From positions 3,906,001-3,970,000 of the forward strand of contig JAWHQI010000049.1 of NCBI GenBank assembly GCA_033032865.1: a DNA stretch of 64,000 nt, given 5' to 3'. Positions within the stretch are counted from its first letter, which is position 1. Each line of letters begins with the position of its first letter. Below the pieces are notes generated by a model. That model did not search any database, was not told the origin of the DNA, and saw nothing but the letters and a program-made list of their open reading frames with translations. Both the position numbers and the translations under genes were made by a program. Source of the stretch: Dactylorhiza incarnata (lineage: Eukaryota > Streptophyta > Magnoliopsida > Asparagales > Orchidaceae). This document shows positions 32,384 to 44,911 of this stretch, piece after piece.

Positions 32384-34999
32384 ATGCCTCGCAAAAGCCC
32401 TGGGAATTTTCATACATGGGGAGAGCTTTTCAGGACAGGTTTTAGCAGCGCATATGATGAATTCTGAAATGTCATCTTGATGCTTGAAGTAGCAGGACTA
32501 TCTTTCATATTAGAACATCCGTGCAGAGTTCTTGACAGAGAAGTTCTAGAATTTTTCAATCATGTTCATCATCGATGATAAGGGACCTCTATCAAAAGCA
32601 GAATCGGAGATTCAGTTATCAGAATGAAGCCCTCTTTACTTACAAAATTCTTGCAGCTGTCGTCAGTGTCTGAAGAAGATTTGCTTGATGAGAAGGATTT
32701 CAGAAGAAATTTATCCTTCTGTGGTTTGCCCAAAAATTCCACGTCCATTCGTCGAAAGCTTATGAATGGTGAAGGAAAACTCCTATCATATATAATAGGC
32801 AAAGTTATTTTATGTAAAGTTGGCTAATATGATTATCTATCAAGTGATTAGTTTAAGCTATTGACAGTAGTGGTGTGCAGGAAGAAATTGGGATGGGGCT
32901 TGTTGTTATTTGAGAAAATAAAGGCTACCTTGTCTTCACCAAATTTTGGAAGGATAATTACTCTCTACTTGAATCAGATAGATGGAAATCAATTTAATAT
33001 GTCTTCAGGTATAGCAGTTCATCACCTCAAGAAGATAAATTATTCTATATTTAGTAGATGGGAAAGGAAGATTTCTAGGCCTAGTGCAGAGAAATCTGAG
33101 TCGAATGTTGAAGAAAAATTTGAAAATGAGCCTGCAATTCCGACCTCACCTCCACATGCTTCTCCCAAGTCACATGTTGCAATATTTCAGGCGAAGAGCT
33201 CTTATCCTCCAGAATCAAATGTTCAGAAAGAGCATTCTGCAACTCAGTCCCCTCTGCCCCTCATTCCATCTCCTCAAATTGATGATGAAGCTCAAAATTT
33301 GCCTACTAACTTAGGATGTCATGAGAAAGAGTAGATTGACCCCTCAAGTTTATATAGTAAGATTGATCAATTCATCTTCAATCTTGAAAAGAGAATCAGT
33401 CTCATTCCTAATCATTCCCCAGAAAAGATAGATGATCCTTCTGAGGCGAAGCAAGAAATGTTTTCTGCTAGTGATGATGATGATGGTAATGATGATGATG
33501 GTGGTGATGATGATGATGATGCCCCTGAGAATCAAGCTGTTCAAGTAAGTTGTTTTGTTGAAAATGTAGTTCCAAGTACTCGCCTTTCTGGTGAAGAAGA
33601 AGATGTCAAGGAGAAAGAATTCATATCTGGTGGAGTTCTTAATGATGATTTTGTCCCTCATGTTGATGAGGTAAATCCCGCAGTTTCTGAGGGGGAGAAT
33701 AAAGAAGAATATCAATTTCCTATTGCAGAGATTGAGCGGGAGATTGTGGAAGACTGTCTAGCCCAAGAAACAGAGGTTTTGCCTGATGAGGAAGAAGGAG
33801 AGGATGTGTAATCTGCACCTCCTGCTCAAGAAAATGTGTAGCTTCAGAGACTGCCTTCTGTATGGGGAGTTAACTCAGATGAGATTCCTTTTCATGATGA
33901 ATGTTTTCGAGTCCCTACTCCTCAAATTGCTCCTGCCTCTTAGTCTAACACTTCTTTACTAAAGTCTATTGAAACCTTGCTGATGACTCAAAAAGAGCAT
34001 TTTGAGTTCTCTTTAAAGCAAGTTTTTGACAGGGTCAAAGAAGATGAAGCTGACTTGAATAATGGCCTAGCTGAAGTCAAGCATTATTTGTCTAACATGA
34101 AAGATGAATTAGATAATTACATTTCCAAAGGTGTTCAAGCTGTAAGCTACACCAATGAGGGTCTAAAATATGTTTATGATAACTCAAAGAAACTCCTAGA
34201 TGGCAAAGGTAGGATATTTCATCATGGCGAAAGTAGCATGGATCTTGTTATTGATGAGATGAAATCTTTCAAAGAGGAATTTATCAAAACCCTGAATGAA
34301 GAAGTCAGAAAGGGGGAGGAGAATATCCTAAGTCAAATGCATGATTTAAGCAGAGAAGTTGAAAGCAGGTTGCATGAAGCAAAGGTCTACAACCATTAGA
34401 GCTTTCTATGGCAACATGCAAAAATGACAAGAAGAGTAGCTGAGTAGCAACCTTTTCAAAGTTTTCCAGAGAATCCTCAAGAAGCAAATCAGTTTGACCC
34501 TTCTCAGATTTATGACCCCCTTGTGCAGCATTCCTGGTCAGATCAAGAACAGGTTGGAGAACCATCTAGGCCTCCAACAAGAAAGATAAAATATGGGGAA
34601 GGTCCCTCTGCCATAAGATTAGATCCCAGTGATAGAGTAGAAGCTACTAAAGACAGAAGAGAAGTTGTTGAAGAAAGAAGAGAACCTATTCAAAATAGGA
34701 TAGTAGATGTTAAGGTCTGGATCCCAATTTCTAAATCCATCATTCTGGATACATACAATTTAATGGATATTTCTAATGACTTACCTCAGAATTATTATAG
34801 TCAGGAAGAGATTAACAAGTTTAAAGTTGCAAGGCTGAGAAGAAAAAATCATTTCAGAACTTATGACAACAACAATCCAGAAGCACCTGCTCCACCTCCA
34901 AAGTATTATCCAAAGCGAAATGCCAACATTAACATGCAATTTGAAAAGAGACAGAAGGTCAATGGAAAGAAGGAATGCTCTTTGATGAATGTTGTGTGA
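32384..34999 (+). pseudogene. Copia-D additional ORF (env-like position), related to plant 'putative transposon protein' domain
   Basis: It starts at ATG 32384 (MPRKSPGNFHTWGELF) and is broken by several stops (from 32465). The first about 250 codons match the ORF at 47286 in order and spacing: REVLEFF, then SRIGDSVIRM, GKLLSYIIGKVILC, TLYLNQI and RWERKISRP. The pattern resembles the plant putative transposon protein domain (Pfam Transposase_32), my best guess. Downstream come a Pro-rich stretch, an Asp-rich run (33470-33530), a coiled coil (33977-34395) and a basic tail to 34999. No signal peptide or membrane segment is evident, so it does not look like an envelope protein. Confidence 0.65.
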
Positions 35000-35163
35000 A
35001 CCATGTGTTACCCATATAAACATTTATATATATTAATGTTTTGATGCTTTAATTCATGTTTCCAATTTCATTATTTATCATTCTCTATGTCTGTGATTTT
35101 GTTTATTATCTATTCAATTCACCTTAGTAGATTGGGTTCTGACTTTTTCAAATAGAGTGAGAT

Positions 35164-36661
35164 TGTTGGTTATTGTTGCCACAATAACCTTGATTTGAAG
35201 AAGTCCCCCTTAAATTGAGATGAATTGAAGCTGTCTTTGATATGGTATTCTAGTTGTGATATTGCAGGATCTTAATTTCTAGGTATAAACCAATGACAGG
35301 TTTCAATGAGTCATAAACACGGTAATATTCAATGTAATCCCTCATTGTGTAGACCAAGGTGTTGATTCATGTGAAATCTCTCTATTGGGATGTACTTCAT
35401 AAGCAAAGTGCTGAAAAAGGGAAGAAGGAGATGTTGCTATTTTTCTGGACTGGAAGAAAAATTGTCCAAGTTAATTCGTCGAGTTCACTTGAGAAGACTC
35501 AATTCATTCGTCGAGACATCTCGTGAGGACTAGGCGAATTCATCAAGATGACTTGAAAGGTCTCAGTTAATTTCTTAACTCGTTTCGTCGAGTGATTAGT
35601 TGACCTCTCGTGAACACTCGACGAATTCGTTGAGTGCTCTCGAGAAGTCAGTCAAAGTTTCACCCAGGATAATTTTCAGCCCAGTAAATTGCATCAAGTG
35701 GAATTCGTCGAGACGTTAAGACAAATTCGTTGAAACGTCAAGTAGAATTCGTCGAGTGATCAAAACATTTCACGAGTGCATTCGATGAATTGACTTATCT
35801 GCTTTTTTCATTTTCATATTTCAGACGGCTTGTATTTAGGGCTTCTTCCAAGTTCAGTACACGTGGAGGTTATCCCTTAAATCTTGTTCTAGCTGTTAGA
35901 GAAGAATCCTATAAATTGTTAAGGGTTATTTATGTTTAACCCTAATCGTGAACAGAACAGAAAAAATGCAAATCGCCATTTTCGTTTGTTGGCTTTCTTC
36001 AATCTCGCAATGATCGATTTTTTGGACGACACAGTTTTTCTCACGATTATTCTCCAAGATCATATTCGACCAGATCTCTACTTTCAGATACTCTCAAGAT
36101 CATTCAAGATTAGTCGACTCCAATGTTTTCAGATCTAGTTTTTAGAAGTTCAAGTTTCTTTCTTCCTTCCTCTTTTAACATCAATGCTTTTACTCAAGCA
36201 AGGAAGAAGAAGACTATTTTCAGATATGAAGAAAGATCTCTTAAAGATCTTAGAAGATTGTTTTCAATTTATTGTATTTGTAAAAAAACCTTTTACATAT
36301 TTTGTAGGAAGTGTTTACTTCTGAGTTTGTAGATCCTAGTTTAGAGGATCGAGTGTAGGAGAAGTTGTTCTCCAAGTTTGTAGGAGTTGTATACTCCAAG
36401 TTGTAAGATTTGTTTAAATCTGAGATTAGTGAAGTAGCCTAGTCTAGTCGGGAGTGCAAGTTAGGTGAGGCAGGAAATTGGGCGTACCCATTCCGGAGAA
36501 CCGATATAAATCTTTGTGTTTGTGTGTGTGCTCTTTTATTCTGTGCGCTTTTGTTTCAAATTTTTAATTCCTCGTAAAGCCATATAATTCACCAATTCAC
36601 CCCCCCCCCCCCCCCCCCACTCCTCCCTCTAGGTGATTTAGGTAGCAACTAGATACTTCCT
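35164..36661 (+). repeat. Copia-D 3' LTR
   Basis: It starts TGTTGGTTATTGTTG after a purine-rich AGAGTGAGAT and ends GATACTTCC near 36660. AATTCGTCGAG words are better preserved here (35468-35790) than in the 5' LTR. A 19-20 bp C run lies at 36600. Confidence 0.88.
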
Positions 36662-37179
36662 GGGATGAAATGCTCTCTCAGAAGATTGGAATGAAGGCTT
36701 TAAAGATCAGCACACTTGAACAACAAAAACAGCTCCATAAATAGGCGTGGGAGCTAACGCCTGGCATTAAGAAGTTAATGCCAGTGTTAGTGATTGTGTA
36801 TGGTCGGGGTTGAGATCATGCAACCATCGAGATCAGGGCACATCGTGGACTCAATGAGTGCATTAGCTCCAACGCTAGAGTTGTCTCTGGCTTCTCGACG
36901 TTATTTATTCTCCACGTCATTCCCTTCTAGATGTCATCCAATCTCGATGATAAGTTAACTCGGGGTGTTAACATCTAACACGGGCGTTAACTTCTAACGC
37001 AAGGCATTAACTTCTAACGCGGGGCGTTAGCTCTCTTTTCATAGAATCATCATCAATCAGCATCATGTTCATAGGGTTATTTAACTCTAGTACCTGCACA
37101 CTATAAACACAAGCAAAATCAAATACATAGTCTGATTTGTTATTATCAAACTAAGAGATGTGGAACATAAGCTCCAACA
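36662..37179 (-). repeat. Copia-C 5' LTR, 5' part (minus strand)
   Basis: Its right end, GCTCCAACA at 37171-37179, is the reverse complement of an LTR start TGTTGGAGC. U3 holds many TAACGC / GCGTTAG words (36745-37035). A TATTTATGG sequence (minus, near 36735) could be the TATA box. It joins 19671-20376 if copia-D is removed. Confidence 0.78.
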
Positions 37180-37229
37180 ATGGAGACTTCTCAAGTCCAA
37201 GTTTTGATTGCTCAAGAGGAAGAGATTGT
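37180..37229 (+). other. Short piece of element F1 internal region
   Basis: About 50 bp lie between the copia-C LTR and copia-A, ending in ATTGT (37225-37229), the target duplication of copia-A. The continuation is at 44419. Confidence 0.6.
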
Positions 37230-38316
37230 TGTTAGAACATGCTCTTCTGCATCTCCTAGGTTTGACAATAACATATTCTATGCGTATTTGATCTTGTGTG
37301 TTTAAGTGTGCAGGAAACAAGTCCATATGACCCAAGGATAGCATAAGAAGGTTTCCACCAAATTTGAAGCCAAAATTGCAAAATGACCACTAGCGCTGGC
37401 GGTAGCACCTAGCGCGGGCGCTAGCTCTGATTAGGCAAGTTCAGTCGGCATGTATAGAAGGCGGTAGCGTATTGCACCGGCGGTCACGAGGATTTTTAGA
37501 AAGGTTTCCATGGAATGAAGATACGCACACGGAGAAGGTTTCCTTAGAATGAAGATACGCACACAGAGAAGGTTTCCTAATCCGGGATAGCATCGGCGCT
37601 AGTTCCAAGGCTATTTAGAGGACCCCTTGGCTCCGTATTTTTCATCATCTCCCACTCCTAAATTCCAGAGCTTCGTGCCACATCATATAGAGGAAGGTTT
37701 AAAAAGATACTCCTACAAATCCATAAAGGCTTAAGAAGATCCATAAAGAAGATTTCAACAAGCTTCATCATCATGATGAAAAACCGCATTGACTATGATC
37801 ATACTATGTTGGTCTTCATCTACTTCTTCAAGAGATCCACATAGAGGGAGTTTTTAATATTGTTGTTCTTTTTATTCATGTAATCGTGTAGTAAATTTGC
37901 CTCGTGTTGGCGACTAGGTCTGGGTAGGACTGAGGGCATAAATTTGCCTCGTGTTGGCAACTAGGTCTAGGGTGTAGATCTAGGGGGTGATCAAAGCCAT
38001 ATCTAGGGAAGGGTTGGCTAGAGCGGCTTGAGGCAGTATTCAGGGAAGGATAGGCTATAGCTACCGGTTCGTGGGGATACGAGTCGGGATAGAAAATGAA
38101 AAAGACTTTCTCCTTCGATTTCTAGCATTATAGAAGTCAAGTTTTGTAATCCTACTTCTCATACTAATAAAATCATGTCTCTACTTTGTTTCTCTTAATT
38201 TGTCTTTGTATTGCACTATTTTGATCTCCTAATCTTTCAAGTATTTCAAAATAACATAAAAGTTCTACAACCCTTATTCACCCCCCCCCCCTTTAAGGGC
38301 GCCTACCGATCCAAAA
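37230..38316 (+). repeat. Copia-A 5' LTR
   Basis: It is about 1087 bp. TAGCGC / GGCGCTAG words occupy 37385-37610. The R region has two units AATTTGCCTCGTGTTGGC (37888 and 37936), each able to form a GCC/GGC hairpin. A C run lies at 38280, and the end is CCGATCCAAAA, mutated from the CCAACA of the other LTR. Confidence 0.9.
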
Positions 38317-38364
38317 AGTTGTATCAGAGGTTGGTTATTCCAAATCGGCTTAACAACTGGGAAT

Positions 38365-39660
38365 AATGGCGCTTTGTAGTCATGATCTCGCTTCTACTAG
38401 TGAGAGAAATATTTATATAGAGGGAAAGTCTTTGGCACCACCATTATTTGAAGGAAAAAATTTAAAGAATGGAAAATATTAATGAGAAATTTTCTTAAGT
38501 CATTAGATATTAAAATATGGCATATTACCATTAGGAAGCCACCAAATAAGTTGAAAAGGGAAGAGTGTGTCTTAAATGCTATATCAATGAATTGCCTATT
38601 TTGTGCACTTAATCAAAAAATTTCGAAACGTTTTTATAATTTTCCTATTGCATATGAGATGTGGAATTTTCTTGAAATAACTTATGATTCTCCATCTACA
38701 GGTATGGAACAAATGCAAGAATTGGAGAACATACAAGCTTGCATATGTTCAAGAATGCTTCTCTCATGATGGTTCAATGGAGTTCACACCAAGCGGAAGA
38801 GAAGAAGAAATTTTATCTTTGGAAGAGGAGTGCCAAAAAGATGAAACTAATAAAGAAACACTATGCTCAAATCTCTCTGAATCCAAAAGCACTATAAGGG
38901 AATCAAATTCCCATATTATTTGCAATTCTCTTTCTACTCTACAATTGCTACAAATCACTAAACGTAAAATTAAGAAATTGAAAATTGCTATTGAGAAATT
39001 ACATTTAGAAAATAAAGGTTCAAATCAAATGTTAATGTATAATCTGGTTGTGATATGGCTTCTCAATCTTGCTCTCTAATTGAAATTTTAAAGTCTTGTT
39101 TTGATTGTAATGATATTAAAGAAAAATTCAAGGATTTTGAAAAAGAACTTCTAATTTCAAAAGAGCATAATGAAAAATTAATAAATGAAAATAATATTTT
39201 ATCTAAAAAACTAGAATCATTAAAACTATTTGTGAAAAAATTTACAAGTAATAAAAAATCTTGTATTTCTAATTTATCATCAAACATGTGTAAGACTTAT
39301 ACTAGTATTTTAAAATCTATTAAACATGCACCTAGTAGAATGTTTAATCATAAATGCATAATGAATTCTCACCCTCATTATATATCTCCAAAACTAAATT
39401 CATATGTGGACAAATTTCCTATGAAAAATAATTTTAAAAGTCATTATTTTTCAAAGCCTAATTTTAATGAATATGGAAATTTGATGCATAATCTTAAATC
39501 AAAATATGAATGGAGACCCAAAATAAAAAATGAAACATTAACTCCACTTAAAAGGATTCATTCATTTTTGTCTCCCCAAATATTATCACGCTATTTTTGG
39601 GTACCCAAACGAACCGTTACACTTGGTTCCCTTTGGATACCAAAATCTCTTATTCATTAG
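38365..39660 (+). pseudogene. Copia-A gag remnant
   Basis: Early gag is broken by stops (38365-38480). A UBN2-like piece follows at 38482-38700 (NCLFCALNQKISKR, then AYEMWNFLEIT). A deletion joins this directly to the C-terminal coiled coil (38760-39290; TKRKIKKLKIAIEKLHLEN). The linker ends YFWVPKRTVTLGSL. The coiled coil and the ...WVPKG/R-TTLG ending match copia-B gag. RNA-binding zinc knuckles are missing. Confidence 0.8.
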
Positions 39661-42600
39661 GTATCATCAAATGCATGAAGTAGTTCTTTTCAAAATGAAA
39701 TATACAAATTTCTACTTCATGATGTGCTTTAATGTCTTTTTATTTTTCATCTTTTATTTGGTTTAAGCTATCATGTCATGGTCATCTTATATATTATTGG
39801 AAATAGGATTTTATCTCGTAAAGCTTAATAAGTTTATAAATCAAATTGATCAAAATTCAAAGGCATATTTTATTTTGATGACATATCTATCTTTCTTATA
39901 TTCATTGCCAAAAATATCTTATATTACCCATATAAATCAAATTCTGAAAATGTCAAGAGATATTTATCTAAATAAATAAAATCAAGAACTTCAATTTTTC
40001 TCTTCCGGAAAATGTTGAGTCTATAAAAATAATGTATGGGTAGCAATCAATAATACATAAATATCTTGAGAAAGGAGATTTGGGATGTCACCCCATCACA
40101 TCTCCTAGTACCAGTGTGAACCCTTCACAGGGTAGACCTCGGGAAGTCCAAGATCCACACTAATTTGTTAAGTCCAACAACAGTCTAGGAAAGATCAAAT
40201 TAATTATTGACTCATGCGTACTCTTGCAATATTCGAAAGAGAAAAATATCATTATCTTGTACTTTCAGAAAATTACATATATTCATAATTAGAAACAAAA
40301 TCACAAAAGTCATATTAAACATATGTATTATCATACTAACATTGTATCTTAATGAATATTATTGTTTATCATACTAATATCATGTAGTGTCAGTTATTAT
40401 ATGTTTGACTTAAATAGAAAATTTGGAACTTAGAATTCATGATATCAATGATGCTTTATATTATCATTCAAAAATGCAAATAAACTCATAGTCTATAAAT
40501 CATTCATAAACATAGAACGATTTGTATGTTCATTATCATATACCAATATTGTATGTCTCACACAAGAGGGTGCGTAGGGTTATATGCATTAGAGACCTAA
40601 TCTCTAAGTCATGTCTTGTGCTTAACCGGTGAGGGTTCCAGTGGGGCCTTGCGAGGCACTGGGGGAAAGAGTGCTAGGTTGAGCGTTCTCTATTGTATGC
40701 ACATGGGAGTAACACTCCAACATACGGCATTTTTGTAGCTCCTCATGCCCATCCGTCACTTAGTACGTGGATAGAGTGTAGACATATAGTATGGGTATTT
40801 TTTATCTAGGGCATACCTATTTTATTCTTTGCATGAATAATCATTTCATATTATAATCATATAAATTATGTTTAATTAGCTTATACGAACATGATATCTT
40901 GTGTTTTCATTTTAGGTTACATTATTTTGATAAACTCAAACCATAGAACAGTCCAAATAAAGATACAAGAAAATATATCTCATGCAACATAAAGTCATAT
41001 AAAAATCGCCAATGTTTCATGCAATTTTGCACTATCTAGACATCCTCAAAAATATTGAAAATTCTGCATGAAACTAATCTTGGGACACTTAATCAAAATC
41101 AATAATTAGAATTCTTAAAATCTTAAAAAAATAGTGTATTGTTTAACGCGCTAGCGCTAGCTCGAGTGTCAGATTTTTTGTGTTTTTAAAATTTTTAAAA
41201 TCAACAAAAATAATTTCTTTTATATGTACTACATATTGTTATCTTTATACCATTGTGTGAGGTTTAAAAAATCAAATACAAAATTCCAAAATGCAAAAAT
41301 GCAAAAAATATGTCTTTGCTTATTTTTTTTGTTTCTTTAAGAAAATAATAAAGATTTCTATGCTTCATTACTTTGGCAAAAATGACAAGCAAGTCCTTTA
41401 GATTTGGCTAAAAATGTTTAATTTAAAATCTCAAGTTTTTTAATCATTGTTTTGGCTTGTCATGCTTAGATTTTAATCTTGTTATGTGCAATGAGAAAGT
41501 TTATAGTGAATTGTGTAGGATTGCATTTGTATGCCTCTAAGTATGAGTAATGTGTTATGTTTGATAATGATCTCTTACACTCACACTTTTTTGTAGACTA
41601 CATATGCCCATAATTCTTAACCCCACATGATTGTGTAGTGTAGTAGCTTACAATATTAAGATGTATATCTCTATTACCTATACATTATTCAAAACTTTGT
41701 TGCAGATATATAAGTGAAATTACTAAATTATAAGTGTTTGCAAAAAACAAGTGAATTCGGAGAACTTTGTCTTGGTCAAAAATTCAATAATATAATGACA
41801 AAGATAACTCCACCAAGCACTACTTGAATCTTCTGATAAATCTTCATAAGCATTGTGAGGTTGAGCACCTGGGAAAGAATTGTAAAGTGTCTGGTGCAAA
41901 CTACTTTAAAATACTTCTATTATACACACCGGATCACACAAAAAACTCTTTTTGAAAATAAAATATGTGATCCCACAAGCACTACTTCGCTCCCTGATAA
42001 GTCTTAATGAGCATTGTGTGGGCGAAGCACCTTGGTAGATGTACTTCTTATGTGCTTTGTATCAAATCAAAAATTGATGTGTAGAAGTAGTTAAAAATAT
42101 TACATGCTTAATAATGTTTCTACTTCACTATATAAGTCATGTGTTTTGGATTATATCCCTTGTATACGTTTATCAAAACACTTTTTATACACATCATTAT
42201 CTCTCAAAAAGCTTCTACTCATGAGAATTGGACTCAAATGCTTCTTTACAAAAATTCTCTATAAAGCTTTAGTAAACGCACTAGATTGCAATGCATGATC
42301 TCTATAATGTTTTCCTAACTTGAAATGCTAATTAATAACGTTGTAGTTACTATGTTCTAGAATATGTACAATCATGGTTGCCTTAGTAGTTTTTGAAAAA
42401 TAGAACTCCTTGACTATTATCATGTAAACCATATTGAAAATCTTACTTGCTTACAAAAAATATTCCTACAAAATATTATCTTTAACCTGGTTATTTATAT
42501 AAGAATAGTTTTATCCAAATAACATCATTTTTATGGCATAACATCTCTTATTACTATTATGATCTTTGACCTTCCAAATAGATGTTGTCATTGGATAAAT

Positions 42601-43329
42601 AATTTTATAGCCTTCACGCTTGAAATCTCTCAAAAATTATGTTATAAACCTTAAAGATTTTAAAAGAAAAATGATTTACAAAAACATCTTCTCTTTTTGA
42701 ATTTAACTCCTATTTTCTTCTTATGAATCATCATGATTACAAAAAGATGTTTCTTGTATTTCTATAAGTCTTCCGCATCATTACCTTATATTTTTACCTT
42801 CCGCTTTCATGCTTATGTAAAGTCTTCTTTTTGTGTGCATCATCACTTGAATCTTAAAATTCATTTCCTTCAACAAGTGATACACATGCTTGGTAAAATT
42901 TATATTGGTTATTATTTTTATGCTAAAAACTCTGATTTATTTCTACAAAAATTCTTATGCTAAAAACTCCTTATCATTTCATTTCCTCTAAAAGCTCGAT
43001 CATGCCTTATATTTTCTTATCAAAATCATCTCTTTGTCTCTTGCTACCTTACCCACTTTTGCTAATAACAAAAAGGGGAGAACTAACATGATAAATAAAA
43101 TTGCTATCAAATTGGAAAACTAATATGATCAATGATTAGGATGATCTTACATATAAGGGGAGCATTCACATAGGGGGAGCATGTATTTAGGGGAAGAAAT
43201 TCTAAATACCTAAAATAACAATTATCCTAAGTCATCACTCACACACACACACAAGTAGCTTTCTTCATTCTTATATATTAATGCTCTGATTTATCATTAA
43301 TGGATTTGTTATTATCAAAAGGGAGAGTT
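39661..43329 (+). other. Copia-A 3' noncoding region
   Basis: There are 3.7 kb without a recognisable gene. The last about 2.2 kb (41150-43329) correspond to 55940-57990 of copia-B on the other strand, although neither copy codes for protein there. It contains two copies of a conserved hairpin (41811-41873 and 41971-42034) and GCGCTAGCGC words at 41150. A segment at 40060-40180 resembles 48840-48960. Confidence 0.7.
41811..42034 (+). ncRNA. Two tandem copies of a conserved hairpin in copia-A
   Basis: Each copy has CAAGCACTACTT, a stem, a loop close to CTGATAAGTCTTAATGAGC, the closing stem and CACC(T)TGG. In copy 2 the stem is CTTCGCTC (41984-41991) with GGGCGAAG (42019-42026). In copy 1 it is AATCTT with GAGGTT, using two G-U pairs. 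Copia-B has the same pair with different but complementary stem bases. I call this a structured element by inference. Confidence 0.55.
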
Positions 43330-44418
43330 TGTTGGAACATGGTCTTCCGCATCTCCTAGGTTTGAGAATAACAAATCATATATGTATTTGAACTTGTGTG
43401 TTTATGTGTGCAAGAAACAAGTCCATATGACTCAAGGATATCATAAGAAGGTTTCCCCCAAATTTGAAGCCAGAATTCCAAAACGTCCACTAGCGCCGGT
43501 GATATCACCTAGCGCAAGTGCTAGCTCTGATAAGGCAAGTTTAGGCGGCAAGTATAGAAGGCGATAGCGCCAGGAGGTAGCGGATAGCGCCAGCGGTAGC
43601 TAGCATTTTTAGAATGGTTTCCATGGAATGAAGATACGCATGTGGAGAAGGTTTCCTAATCCGGGATAGCGCCGGAGGTAGCGCTAGCGCAGGCGCAAGC
43701 TCCAAATCTATAAAAAGGACCCCTTGGCTCCGTATTTTCATCCTCTCCCACTCCTAAATTCCATAGCATCGTGCCACACCATATAGAGGAAGGATTAGAG
43801 AGATACTCCTACAAATCTATGTAGGCTTAAGGAGATCCGTGAAGAATATTTCAACACGCTTTATCAACGTGATGAAAGACCGCATCGACTATGATCATAC
43901 TCTGTGGGTCTTCGTCTACTTATTCAAGAGATCCACATAGAGGGAGTTTTTAATATTGTTGTTCTTTTTATTCTAGTAATCGTGTAGTAAATTTGCCTCG
44001 TGTTGGCGACTAGGTCTGGTAGGACTTAGGGCAGAAATTTGCCTCGTGTTGGCGACTAGGTCTAGGGTGTAGATCTAGGGGGTTCCTAAGACCATATCCG
44101 AGGAAGGGTTGACTAAAGCGGCTTGAGGTCGTATCCGGGGAAGGATAGGCTAAAGCCACTGTTCGTGGGGATACGAGTTGGGATAGAAAATGAAAAAAAC
44201 ATTTACTATTCACCTTCGATTTCTGGCGTTATAGAAGTCAAGTTTTGTAATCCTACTTCTCATACTAATAAAATTATGTCTATACTTTGTTTCTCTTAAT
44301 TTGTCTTTGTTTTGCACTATTTTGATCTCCTAATTATTCAAGTATTTCAAAATAACATAAAAGTTTTAATACCCTTATTCACCCCCCCCCCCCTCTAAGG
44401 GTGCCTACCGATCCAACA
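43330..44418 (+). repeat. Copia-A 3' LTR
   Basis: It is 1089 bp, starts TGTTGGAACATGG and ends CCGATCCAACA. TAGCGC words lie at 43490-43700 and a TATA box (CTATAAAAAGG) directly after, near 43710. The target duplication ATTGT follows. Confidence 0.92.
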
Positions 44419-44911
44419 ATTGTTACAGATCAAGAGAGTTCGGCACAAACTAGGGGAGATGCCTGCATCAATCCAAGGGGAGCTCCTCACAACTGATGAG
44501 CAGATCATAAAAGATGTCACCACAATTGCTCAAGAAGCTGTCCATATAGCTGAAGATGCTGCATTACTTTATGGGGAGCTTCGCAAAAAGGATGACAATA
44601 TTGCTGTAGAGAAGGATGAGCCTCTTATCTTTCCTCCAATAAATATGCCTACACAAGTCTTCTCCAGAAAAAGAAAAGCTTCTCCAAAAGATCAATGAAA
44701 ATTAGGTGATAAGAAAATGAGCAATTACTCTTATAAATTTTAAGTGCACATATTTGAGATTCAATTGGAAGTTTTTCATATCATTCTAGTTTATGACTTT
44801 ATGGAATGATGTCATTATGTTATAGTATATTTTATGTACTCTTCTTTATTTTACACTATGATTGAAATCACTTAAATATTTGTAAAATTTATTAAGTTAA
44901 ATAGGGGAGAT
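44419..44911 (+). pseudogene. Element F1 internal 3' end
   Basis: This is the continuation of 37180-37229. A frame at 44420-44698 (IQGELLTTDEQIIKDV and a basic end) may be the tail of an additional ORF, but I do not recognise it. The purine tract AAATAGGGGAGAT at 44899-44911 leads into the LTR. Confidence 0.45.

Larger units (their letters stand above)
20377..36661 (+). mobile_element. Copia-D: Ty1/copia element with gag, pol and a sense additional ORF
   Basis: The LTRs are 20377-21850 and 35164-36661, both starting TGTTGG. The primer site after the 5' LTR (21854-21864, TGTATTAGAGG) is a mutated Met-initiator type. The order is gag, protease, integrase, RT, RNase H, which is Ty1/copia. A further ORF block after RNase H resembles the SIRE/Maximus branch. 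Element E is inserted in gag. The element sits in the copia-C LTR; a clean target duplication is not visible. LTR divergence and many stops show that it is old and dead. Confidence 0.9.
37230..44418 (+). mobile_element. Copia-A: pol-less copia derivative, 7.2 kb
   Basis: The LTRs are 37230-38316 and 43330-44418, and the target duplication is ATTGT (37225-37229 and 44419-44423). A primer site-like TTGTATCAGAGG (38319) and purine tract AAAAGGGAGAGTT (before 43330) are present. The internal region has parts of gag and about 3.7 kb of noncoding DNA but no protease, integrase or RT. It shares LTRs and 3' noncoding region with copia-B. It would need proteins from relatives to move. Confidence 0.92.

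Noticed and set aside
32384..34999. Retroviral-type envelope gene
   Set aside because: The position fits an env-like ORF, but I see no signal peptide, transmembrane segment or cleavage site, and the matched pattern is a plant transposon-protein domain.
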